Source: Chromatiales bacterium (lineage in GTDB: Bacteria; Pseudomonadota; Gammaproteobacteria; Thiohalospirales; Thiohalospiraceae). From it: 5,553 nucleotides of DNA. This document shows, piece after piece, positions 1 through 5,553 of the stretch (position 1 is the first letter of the stretch; every line of letters starts with the position of its first letter). A program made the translations under genes and the position numbers. Below the pieces are notes generated by a model, which was given only the letters and a program-made list of their open reading frames with translations, had not been told where the DNA came from and made no database searches. The stretch lies in NCBI GenBank assembly GCA_026984715.1, contig JALSRO010000028.1, forward strand, positions 1-5,553. Reading direction: 5' to 3'.

Positions 1-1170
1 GGCTATGACCGGCCGGTGCAGCCGATCCTTGATGCGGGAGGCGAGAATGCCAATCACCCCCTGATGCCACTCCTCGCTGAACAGGCAGAGTCCGATGGGG
101 AGATCGGCGCTCTCATCCATGTGCAGCTCCTCCACGATGGCCAGCGCGTCGGCCTTCATCTCGCTCTCGATGGCGCGCCGCTCACGGTTCAGCCCATCCA
201 GCCGTCCGGCCAGCTCCCGGGCCTCGGCGATGGAGTCCGCCAGCAGACACTCGATCCCCAGCGACATGTCATCCAGCCGTCCGGCGGCATTCAGCCGGGG
301 CCCCAGCGCGAACCCCAGATCGGCCGCCACCAGATCCACCTGCCGCCTGCCGGCCACCTCGATGAGCGCCTGGATCCCGGCACAACAGCGGCCACTGCGG
401 ATCCGCGCCAGGCCTTGCGCCACCAGGATGCGGTTGTTGTAGTCCAGCGGCACCACATCGGCCACCGTTCCCAGCGCCACCAGATCCAACAGCTGCGCCA
501 GGTTGGGCTCGGCAATCCCCCGTTCGGCAAACCAGCCATCCTTCCGCAGCCGTGCCCGCAGCGCCAGCATCAGGTAGAAGATCACCCCCACTCCCGCCAG
601 ATTCTTGCTGGGAAAAGCGTCTCCCGGCTGGTTGGGATTGACGATGGCAGCAGCGGCCGGGAGCCGATCGCCGGGCAGATGGTGGTCGGTGATCAGCACC
701 GGAATCCCCAGGGCGTTGGCCGCATCCACCCCGGCCAAGCTGGAGATCCCGTTGTCCACGGTGATAATCAAACCGGGATTGCGTCGAGCCGCCACCGCCA
801 CTATCTCCGGGGTGAGGCCGTAGCCGTATTTGAAACGATTCGGCACCAGATAGCCCACCTCGACAGCCCCCATCAAGCGCAGCGCACGAACCGCCAGCGC
901 GGTACTGGTGGCGCCGTCCGCATCGAAGTCGCCAATAATCAGGATGGATACTCCAGATTTCAGTGTGTCCTGAAGGACGGTTACTGCCTGGTCGATTCCC
1001 TGCAACGCCTGCACCGGGAGCAGATGACGTAACGAATATGCCAACTCATCCCCTGTAAGGACCTCACGAGCGTGAAAAATTCTTGCCAACACCGGATGCA
1101 ACTCTTCCGGCAGCGAATGAGGTTCAGAGGGAGGTTGACGTCGGACGATGCGTTTATCGTTGCAAGGCAT
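1..1170 (-). CDS. recJ: Single-stranded-DNA-specific exonuclease RecJ (partial, C-terminus beyond the left edge)
   Basis: RecJ degrades single-stranded DNA 5' to 3' in the cytoplasm, in RecF-pathway recombination, mismatch repair and base-excision repair. The frame is open for 390 codons from an ATG at 1170 to base 1, so the C-terminal third is missing (E. coli RecJ has 577 residues). The DHH-family metal-binding motifs are intact: DFDADG (residues 81-86), VDN (138-140), TDHH (161-164), the ALGTVADVVPL block (around 232-242) and GPRLNAAGRL (290-299). The DHHA1 region begins near EWHQGVIGILASR (367-379). The start was chosen because the N-terminus (MPCNDKRIVRR, then LPEEL) lines up in length with E. 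coli RecJ (RRRE, then LPAEL). Its ribosome site is weak: AAGG lies about 15 bases upstream. An in-frame ATG at 1206 would add 12 residues but has no better site. It follows the ScsD-like gene after a 203-base gap and may have its own promoter. Identity is very secure; the exact start is less so. Confidence 0.97.
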   Translation of the reverse strand, partial: MPCNDKRIVRRQPPSEPHSLPEELHPVLARIFHAREVLTGDELAYSLRHLLPVQALQGIDQAVTVLQDTLKSGVSILIIGDFDADGATSTALAVRALRLMGAVEVGYLVPNRFKYGYGLTPEIVAVAARRNPGLIITVDNGISSLAGVDAANALGIPVLITDHHLPGDRLPAAAAIVNPNQPGDAFPSKNLAGVGVIFYLMLALRARLRKDGWFAERGIAEPNLAQLLDLVALGTVADVVPLDYNNRILVAQGLARIRSGRCCAGIQALIEVAGRRQVDLVAADLGFALGPRLNAAGRLDDMSLGIECLLADSIAEARELAGRLDGLNRERRAIESEMKADALAIVEELHMDESADLPIGLCLFSEEWHQGVIGILASRIKDRLHRPVIA

Positions 1171-1206
1171 GAGCCATAGGCTAAACCTTTTGACGGTGTT
1201 CGGCAT

Positions 1207-1234
1207 CTGTTTTCTGTTGAATCCGGTAAAACAG
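1207..1234. repeat. Inverted repeat ahead of recJ (CTGTTTT-N14-AAAACAG)
   Basis: A perfect 7-bp inverted repeat has arms at 1207-1213 and 1228-1234 with 14 bases between them. It lies 37-64 bases upstream of the chosen recJ start and directly downstream of the candidate -10 box, so it would straddle the predicted transcription start. That position suits a protein-binding site (operator) better than an RNA hairpin. It could also be chance, since the arms are short and A/T-rich. Confidence 0.3.
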
Positions 1235-1237
1235 GAG

Positions 1238-1266
1238 ATAACAATCAAACTGGCGAGATTTCCCAA
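1238..1266 (-). promoter_or_regulatory. Candidate sigma70-type promoter for recJ
   Basis: On the minus strand a -35-like TTGGGA (1266-1261) is separated by exactly 17 bases from a -10-like TGTTAT (1243-1238). Each hexamer matches the consensus at 4 of 6 positions. Transcription would start near 1231 and give a leader of about 60 bases before the ATG at 1170. The element lies in the only sizeable intergenic gap of the window, which appears richer in A and T than the flanking genes. This is a match by eye to a degenerate pattern; read-through from the upstream operon could also supply recJ. Confidence 0.3.
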
Positions 1267-1373
1267 ACGCAGAGATGGCGCATTTCGGGGGCAAGCCGAG
1301 TAGTTACGCCGCCGCTACAACGCAAATGGCCATCCAGCAGCTCATCTGGGGGGGCCGGACGCTCCACTGCGGG

Positions 1374-1880
1374 TTATTCTCCGGCGAGCCACAAACGGAT
1401 CCGAAGGCCGATACCGGTGGTGAATCCCACCTCAGTGAAGCGGATCCGGCCGCTCGCATCAACCACGAAACTGGCCGGTACTGCAACCACACCCCAGTTG
1501 TTCGCATGGATACCCTTGGGATCATTCAGTACCGGAAAAGTGAGATCGTTCTCCCTGAGATGGGAGATCACTTCAGCATCACTACCGGACTGCATGGCAA
1601 CGGTAATCACCTGATACTGTTTGGCCAGGGTGTCGATGGACTCCTCTTCCAGCGCACAGATCGCGCACCAGGTTGCCCAGAAATGAACCAGCACCGGCTT
1701 GCCACGCAGTTCTGCCAGAGAGAAGGGCTGGCCATCGAGCAGGGTACCGGCCAGTTCAGGTGCCGGGCCGCTGACAATGTCGCGCTGCTGCCACCCACGC
1801 AACGCGAAGAAGAGCGAGAGGATAACCAGCAGTTCAATCCCACGCCGGCCCCATTTCCGCCACCCCCCAGAGTTACTCAT
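1374..1880 (-). CDS. Membrane-anchored TlpA/ScsD-like thiol-disulfide oxidoreductase
   Basis: This 168-residue protein has a single N-terminal membrane segment (about residues 15-28) preceded by positive charges (RKWGRR), so the C-terminal thioredoxin fold should face the periplasm. The fold shows the FWATWCAIC active site (C72 and C75), the VTVAMQSGSDAEV and FPVLND stretches, and the VAVPASFVVD cis-proline loop (P135). Length and these stretches resemble Salmonella ScsD (YFWATWCGVC, VTVALRSGGDAEV, FPVVND) more than CcmG/DsbE, and I see no adjacent cytochrome c maturation genes. A role in reducing or exchanging disulfides of periplasmic proteins is inferred; the substrate is unknown. ScsA, ScsB and ScsC genes are absent from the window. 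Its ATG lies inside the end of the RpfE-type gene (8-base overlap ATGAGTAA), with GGGA 4 bases upstream, which suggests translational coupling. Family is secure; assignment to ScsD proper is moderate. Confidence 0.88.
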   Translation of the reverse strand: MSNSGGWRKWGRRGIELLVILSLFFALRGWQQRDIVSGPAPELAGTLLDGQPFSLAELRGKPVLVHFWATWCAICALEEESIDTLAKQYQVITVAMQSGSDAEVISHLRENDLTFPVLNDPKGIHANNWGVVAVPASFVVDASGRIRFTEVGFTTGIGLRIRLWLAGE

Positions 1881-2925
1881 CGGTTCCCAGCAGGGTCATG
1901 ATATCCAGGCGGCGTCTCCAGCCACGCCACAAGGATCGGCGTGTCAGCTGAAACAGCCGATTGCTCCCGCTGTATATCTCCAGACGCTCCAGCTCTCCCT
2001 TTTTCAGCGCCGCCAGCAGTGGCGAGAACCACTGTTCATCCAGCCGCTGAAGCAGCTCCAGCCAAGTGTATCTCTCTTCAAAACGGGGAATGTAGCGCCC
2101 CTCATCGAGTATCACCAGATGCTCCCCTCCGGCGGATTCTTCCAACCAGTGGCGGGCCGATTCGGGAGCCGCCGAGCATGGGGTATCGGTAATCCCGGCC
2201 AGCGCCCTGCCGACCACCTCGTTACTCCATACCCGTCCCGGGGAGGGAGTTTCGATAACAGGAAGCGTGCCTCCTCCCCAGAACCAGAGGCTGTTGATGG
2301 CCGGTTTCCCGCAGGACTCCCGTTGCAGATTGATGGTGCTGCCATGCAGAAACATCTGCACTTCGGCGAGCAGCGTGTGCCACTCCGCAGCATCCTCCCC
2401 CCGGGGCAGATAACGGTCGATGGAGTGCCCCATCACCTCCGGCAGGGGATGGGTTCGCAAACGTGGCGCCTGTGGCAAGGAGAGATACCATCGTGCAGGA
2501 TCGGGGGCCTCAAAACACCATCCCTTTTCGTTGTAAAACCGGTTCAGTTCCGCGATGAGTCTGTCACTCTCTTCCGGTGTGATTTCAAGTTCATCACTGC
2601 CCGCCAGGATAAGGCTGTTGTGACCGGGCACAAGATGTACCGGATCACATCGCATCCGCCAACCGGGGACAATCTCTCTGCGATCGAGTGCATGTGTCAC
2701 CGCCGCAACGGGAAGCTCTCCATCGGGTTGTGGAATCCTGGCGGCAAACAGCCGAAACAGCTGCGCCTCCATTCCGGAGGTTGGCAGTTCACTGACAGAT
2801 GCGCGGGAGAGCAGCGTCCGCAGCGCATCCAGCGCGGGAGCTGCTTCATCTGGCGGCGGTTCTACGCTGTTCAGTGGCGTTGCAAGCGCGGGAACCAGCA
2901 AGACAAGACGGCGCCGCTGTGCCAC
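1873..2925 (-). CDS. rpfE: RpfE-type protein (uncharacterised conserved family)
   Basis: This 350-residue protein looks like the RpfE-type family, named after the gene beside recJ in the Xanthomonas rpf cluster, where rpf genes affect pathogenicity factors. The biochemical activity of the family is not established, so none is assigned. Recognisable blocks are the hydrophobic start LVLLVPALATP (7-17), RCDPVHLVP (92-100), EKGWCFEAPDPARWYL (133-148), EVQMFLHG (188-195) and the hallmark KPAINSLWFWGGG (207-219). The C-terminus is arginine- and tryptophan-rich (SLWRGWRRRLD, 331-341). The N-terminal hydrophobic stretch is short and is not a convincing signal peptide, so the protein is probably cytoplasmic. 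The start is GTG at 2925, with AAGGG 6 bases upstream. It begins 63 bases after the DUF1131 gene and overlaps the ScsD-like gene by 8 bases. The recJ neighbourhood supports the call, although here a thioredoxin gene separates the two. Confidence 0.85.
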   Translation of the reverse strand: MAQRRRLVLLVPALATPLNSVEPPPDEAAPALDALRTLLSRASVSELPTSGMEAQLFRLFAARIPQPDGELPVAAVTHALDRREIVPGWRMRCDPVHLVPGHNSLILAGSDELEITPEESDRLIAELNRFYNEKGWCFEAPDPARWYLSLPQAPRLRTHPLPEVMGHSIDRYLPRGEDAAEWHTLLAEVQMFLHGSTINLQRESCGKPAINSLWFWGGGTLPVIETPSPGRVWSNEVVGRALAGITDTPCSAAPESARHWLEESAGGEHLVILDEGRYIPRFEERYTWLELLQRLDEQWFSPLLAALKKGELERLEIYSGSNRLFQLTRRSLWRGWRRRLDIMTLLGTDE

Positions 2926-2988
2926 GTTATACCCTTTTCCCTGAGCTTGTGCGGAGGGGCTCTGACTCGGCGATAAGCTGCGCCGGAC

Positions 2989-3573
2989 TCACATGGGCTG
3001 CCAGACTATCTCGGACACCGTCCAGTCAGCCAACACCTTGTCAGAGGGCAGTGTACTGTCCGGGTTCTGGCCCTTTCCGGTGAAAACATAGATAACGTTG
3101 AGCGCTGCAGGAGCCATGCAGAACACCTTTCCAGACATCTTTCCCTGGCCGGCCCTGCAGCTCCCGGCACTGGCCTTGGGATAGATCTTGCTGAAAGCGG
3201 TACCAATGACAGGGGTGGCCGCAGGATCGGTTACAACCACAGAGATCACCCGGCTCTTTTTGGCGTCCGGATAGATTCGCAGCGAAACCTTGCCACCCTT
3301 TTCAGCCTTGAAAATGGTCTGGCGCCTGGCCTTCGGATCCACAGCCCCCTCAACTATTTCATATCCCGGAAGCGCCGCAGCAATCGCATCCCGGGTAAAC
3401 GGAGTTGCTGCGTTTATGCCTCCTATACTCTGATTGGTTATCACAATCCGCCCGGGAGATGGAACCGGTTCCGATTCCGCCGCTGCTGCCGCAGTAAACA
3501 GGACAGCAGCAGCCAGAAACAGACCACCAAGATGGTGCCATCGAAAAATCTTTCTGCGAACAGTGCTGTTCAT
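2989..3573 (-). CDS. Secreted DUF1131 (YfeY-like) protein
   Basis: This 194-residue protein matches the DUF1131 family, whose E. coli member YfeY is an RpoE-regulated lipoprotein of unknown function. The shared features are the early GGINAATPF segment, IGTAFSKIYPKA (compare IGTPFSDLYSKA in YfeY), a pair of cysteines (C139 and C152) and the ending LPSDKVLADWTVSEIVW (compare MPSDDTLKNWKVSKIIW). The N-terminus is a Sec signal peptide: RRK, a hydrophobic core near residues 16-30, and a likely signal peptidase I cut in the AAAA-ES region. It has no lipobox cysteine, so it should be a soluble periplasmic protein, unlike YfeY. An in-frame GTG at 3576 directly precedes the ATG at 3573; the ATG is preferred because AGGAGG sits 7 bases ahead of it. 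The gene starts 11 bases after thrC and is very likely co-transcribed with it. The two cysteines may form a disulfide. Function is unknown. Confidence 0.87.
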   Translation of the reverse strand: MNSTVRRKIFRWHHLGGLFLAAAVLFTAAAAAESEPVPSPGRIVITNQSIGGINAATPFTRDAIAAALPGYEIVEGAVDPKARRQTIFKAEKGGKVSLRIYPDAKKSRVISVVVTDPAATPVIGTAFSKIYPKASAGSCRAGQGKMSGKVFCMAPAALNVIYVFTGKGQNPDSTLPSDKVLADWTVSEIVWQPM

Positions 3574-3580
3574 CACACAG

Positions 3581-3586
3581 CCTCCT
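3581..3586 (-). promoter_or_regulatory. Ribosome binding site AGGAGG of the DUF1131 gene, overlapping the thrC stop codon
   Basis: A full-consensus AGGAGG lies 7 bases before the ATG at 3573. Its first two bases are the last two of the thrC stop codon TAG. The spacing decides for ATG 3573 over GTG 3576, which would leave only 4 bases. The overlap means ribosomes ending on thrC pass directly over this site. It is the strongest ribosome site of those examined in the window. Confidence 0.8.
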
Positions 3587-4661
3587 AGAGATTATCCAGA
3601 ATCGCTTTCTGTACCGATTCCAGTGTGGCCTCCACGGCCACCATCGGCGCGGTACTCTGCTTGATGGCGGTATCCGGATCTTTCAGGCCGTGGCCGGTGA
3701 GGGTGCAGACGATGCGGCTGCCGGCGGGGATCCTGCCACTGCGGATGTCGCGCATCGCTCCGGCCAGCGAGGTTGCCGAGGCGGGTTCGCAGAAGATCCC
3801 CTCCTTCTCCGCCAGCAGCTTCTGCGCGGCGAGAATCTCCTCGTCGGAGCAGGCGTCGAACCACCCCTTCGACTCCTCGTTCACCTGCCACGCCTTGTCC
3901 CAGCTCTGCGGGTGGCCGATGCGGATGGCGGTGGCCACGGTCTCGGGATTGTCCACCATTTCGCCGCGGATGAACGGCGCCGATCCCGCCGCCTGGTAAC
4001 CCACCATCACCGGGCGGCTGTTGACGATGCCGTGCTGCTGGTATTCGCTGTAGCCCATCCAGTGCGCGGTGATGTTGCCGGCGTTGCCCACCGGCAGACA
4101 GTGAAAATCGGGGGCGCCACCCAGCTCTTCGACAATCTCGAAGGCGGCGGTCTTCTGCCCCTGCAGGCGGAACGGATTGATGGAGTTGACGATGGTCACC
4201 GGCGCGCTCTCTCCAACCTCCTTGACCAGCTGCATCCCGGCGTCGAAGTTGCCCTTGATCTGGATCACCGTAGCGCCATGCATCATCGCCTGCGCCAGCT
4301 TGCCCAGCGCGATCTTGCCGTCCGGGATCAGCACGAATGCGGTGATCCCGGCGCGGGCGGCATAGGCGGCGGCGGAGGCGGAGGTGTTGCCGGTGGAGGC
4401 GCAGATGATCGCCCGGCTACCCTCCTCCACCGCCTTGGTGACCGCCATGGTCATGCCGCGGTCCTTGAAAGAGCCGGTGGGGTTGAGCCCCTCGTACTTG
4501 ATGTAGATATCCACTTCCTTGCCGAGCGCATCGGGGATGTTGCCCAGCCGGATCAGCGGGGTGTTCCCCTCTCCCAGGCTGATGATGCGGGTATCGTCAT
4601 GCACCGGCAGGCGGTCGCGGTATTTGTTGATCAGGCCGGTATATCTGTCTCTAAATGGCAT
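3585..4661 (-). CDS. thrC: Threonine synthase
   Basis: Threonine synthase converts O-phosphohomoserine and water to threonine and phosphate, using pyridoxal phosphate, as the last step of threonine synthesis in the cytoplasm. The 358-residue length fits the short form of the enzyme (as in Bacillus), not the roughly 430-residue E. coli form. The cofactor lysine is K66 in NPTGSFKDRGM. The fold type II PLP signature is complete: CASTGNTSAS (87-96), the glycine/asparagine phosphate-binding loop PVGNAGNITAHW (190-201), and CTLTGHGLKDPD near the end (319-330). The N-terminal LGEGNTPL (29-36) is also typical. The start ATG at 4661 has AGGA 8 bases upstream. The gene follows hom after 24 bases and precedes the DUF1131 gene by 11 bases. 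I see no truncation or missing key residue. Confidence 0.97.
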   Translation of the reverse strand: MPFRDRYTGLINKYRDRLPVHDDTRIISLGEGNTPLIRLGNIPDALGKEVDIYIKYEGLNPTGSFKDRGMTMAVTKAVEEGSRAIICASTGNTSASAAAYAARAGITAFVLIPDGKIALGKLAQAMMHGATVIQIKGNFDAGMQLVKEVGESAPVTIVNSINPFRLQGQKTAAFEIVEELGGAPDFHCLPVGNAGNITAHWMGYSEYQQHGIVNSRPVMVGYQAAGSAPFIRGEMVDNPETVATAIRIGHPQSWDKAWQVNEESKGWFDACSDEEILAAQKLLAEKEGIFCEPASATSLAGAMRDIRSGRIPAGSRIVCTLTGHGLKDPDTAIKQSTAPMVAVEATLESVQKAILDNL

Positions 4662-4669
4662 TATTAAAG

Positions 4670-4673
4670 TCCT
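4670..4673 (-). promoter_or_regulatory. Ribosome binding site of thrC
   Basis: AGGA (within CAGGAC) lies 8 bases before the ATG at 4661, inside the 24-base hom-thrC spacer. The spacer otherwise holds only A/T-rich sequence with no hairpin or promoter that I can see, which fits co-transcription of hom and thrC. Confidence 0.6.
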
Positions 4674-4685
4674 GAATAATATTGA

Positions 4686-5553
4686 TTAACCTAAAGATTC
4701 CATGCGAATGCGGGTCACGCTGCTCAGGGTTGTGTCGAGACACTGGATCTGTTCGATGGCCTGGTTCATGTTTCTCTCCACCACCTTCTGGGTCAGCATG
4801 ATGATGGTGGCACCCTCCTCTGCGGTTGGCGGCTCCTTCTGCAGCATCGCCTCGATGCTTATCCCCTGGTCACCGAGAATGCGGGTGACCTCTGCCAGCA
4901 CACCGGGGCGATCCGCCGCCCTCATGCGCAGATAGCAGGCGGTCTCCACCTGCTCCATGGGCAGGATGGGGAGATCCGCCAGGGAGTCCGGCTGGAAGGC
5001 CAGGTGAGGAACACGATTCTCCGGATCGGAGGTCAGGGCACGCACCACATCCACCAGATCGGCGACCACCGCGGAGGCGGTGGGATCGGCTCCCGCACCG
5101 GCACCGTAATAGAGCGTCGGACCAACAGCATCAGCCTGCACCAGCACCGCGTTCATCACCCCGTCCACATTGGCGATCAGGCGCCGTTCGGGAATAAGGG
5201 TGGGATGCACGCGCAGCTCCACCCCGTTTTCGGCATGACGCGCAATGCCCAGATGTTTGATGCGATAACCGAGCTGCTCCGCGTAGCTGACATCGGCGCC
5301 GGTAATGGTGCTGATCCCCTCGGTATAGACCTTGTCGAACTGCAACGGAATACCGAAGGCGATGGCCGCCAGGATGGTGAGTTTGTGCGCTGCGTCGATG
5401 CCCTCCACATCGAAGGTGGGATCGGCCTCGGCATAGCCGAGCTGTTGCGCCTCCCTGAGCACATCGGCGAAATCCCGGCCCTTGTCGCGCATCTCGGTGA
5501 GGATGAAGTTGCCGGTACCGTTGATGATCCCGGCCAGCCACTCGATCCTGTTG
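4686..5553 (-). CDS. hom: Homoserine dehydrogenase, ACT-domain form (partial, N-terminus beyond the right edge)
   Basis: The enzyme reduces aspartate-semialdehyde to homoserine with NAD(P)H, at the branch to threonine and methionine. The frame is open from the right edge (bases 5552-5550 are the first whole codon) to a TAA at 4686, giving 288 residues. The N-terminal nucleotide-binding domain, about 150 residues by comparison with the usual 430-440, lies outside the window. Visible landmarks are GIINGTGNFILTEM (window residues 8-21) and the family signature GYAEADPTFDVEGIDAAHK with its conserved aspartates and lysine (39-57). After these come the YYGAGAGADPTASAV loop (148-162) and a C-terminal ACT domain (about 206-288) that includes ADRPGVLAEVTRILGDQGISIE. 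ACT domains in this family commonly mediate threonine feedback inhibition. There is no fused aspartate kinase on the C-terminal side. An internal ATG at 5492 is not the start, since conserved sequence continues upstream of it. It precedes thrC by 24 bases. Confidence 0.96.
   Translation of the reverse strand, partial: NRIEWLAGIINGTGNFILTEMRDKGRDFADVLREAQQLGYAEADPTFDVEGIDAAHKLTILAAIAFGIPLQFDKVYTEGISTITGADVSYAEQLGYRIKHLGIARHAENGVELRVHPTLIPERRLIANVDGVMNAVLVQADAVGPTLYYGAGAGADPTASAVVADLVDVVRALTSDPENRVPHLAFQPDSLADLPILPMEQVETACYLRMRAADRPGVLAEVTRILGDQGISIEAMLQKEPPTAEEGATIIMLTQKVVERNMNQAIEQIQCLDTTLSSVTRIRMESLG

Noticed and set aside
16..1032. Long plus-strand open frame of 338 codons opposite recJ
   Set aside because: It is the antisense shadow of recJ. 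The minus strand encodes an unbroken RecJ with all motifs, and the plus frame is rich in Gln, His and Arg with no recognisable domain.
1207..1234. LexA (SOS) box ahead of recJ
   Set aside because: LexA sites need CTGT-N8-ACAG. Here the CTGT and ACAG elements are 13 or 20 bases apart, so the spacing is wrong.
1275..1901. Plus-strand open frame of 208 codons across the ScsD-like gene and the intergenic gap
   Set aside because: It is mostly antisense to the thioredoxin gene, and the part in the gap shows no family resemblance or ribosome site.
1699..2976. Plus-strand open frame of 425 codons opposite the RpfE-type gene
   Set aside because: It spans the antisense of two real genes and their junctions, and its protein has no recognisable motif. 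Long antisense frames are expected in GC-rich coding sequence.
2968..2985. Hairpin CGGCG-N8-CGCCG just after the DUF1131 stop codon
   Set aside because: The stem is only 5 bp and no run of T follows on the minus strand, so it is not a credible rho-independent terminator. The RpfE-type gene is probably read through.
3690..4667. Plus-strand open frame of 325 codons opposite thrC
   Set aside because: Its low-complexity Gly, Ala, Arg and His composition is typical of antisense translation. The minus-strand thrC is complete and conserved.
5490..5492. Start of a complete gene at the ATG at 5492
   Set aside because: The same frame continues to the window edge with conserved homoserine dehydrogenase sequence (GIINGTGNFILTE), so this methionine is internal.

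Overview
The window is a GC-rich stretch of bacterial chromosome in which every gene lies on the minus strand. In transcription order the genes are hom (cut by the right edge), thrC, a secreted DUF1131 (YfeY-type) protein, an RpfE-type protein, a ScsD/TlpA-like membrane-anchored thioredoxin, and recJ (cut by the left edge). The protein similarities (RecJ close to the E. coli form, DUF1131, ScsD-like, RpfE-type) and the RpfE-recJ neighbourhood known from Xanthomonas point to a gammaproteobacterium. A free-living or symbiotic sulfur-oxidiser-like lineage is possible, but the window does not decide genus or family.

Right part (3585-5553): hom encodes homoserine dehydrogenase with a C-terminal ACT domain, and thrC encodes the short (about 360-residue) threonine synthase. 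Only 24 bases separate them. Together they supply two steps of the aspartate-to-threonine pathway; homoserine kinase (thrB) is not in the window.

Middle part (1374-3573): the DUF1131 gene starts 11 bases after thrC, and its perfect AGGAGG ribosome site overlaps the thrC stop codon, so it is very likely co-transcribed with thrC. After 63 bases comes a GTG-started RpfE-type gene. Its last 8 bases overlap the start of a small thiol-disulfide oxidoreductase gene with a CAIC active site. Two of these three proteins are predicted to act on the periplasmic side of the membrane.

Left part (1-1373): a 203-base non-coding gap, the longest in the window, holds a candidate sigma70-like promoter and a 7-bp inverted repeat ahead of recJ. 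The visible 390 codons of recJ carry the complete DHH catalytic region.

No RNA gene, CRISPR array, insertion sequence, convincing rho-independent terminator or phage element is visible. Most of the content is conserved housekeeping sequence. The less understood parts are the DUF1131, RpfE-type and ScsD-like genes set between amino-acid synthesis and DNA repair, and the possible link between the secreted two-cysteine DUF1131 protein and the nearby thioredoxin.
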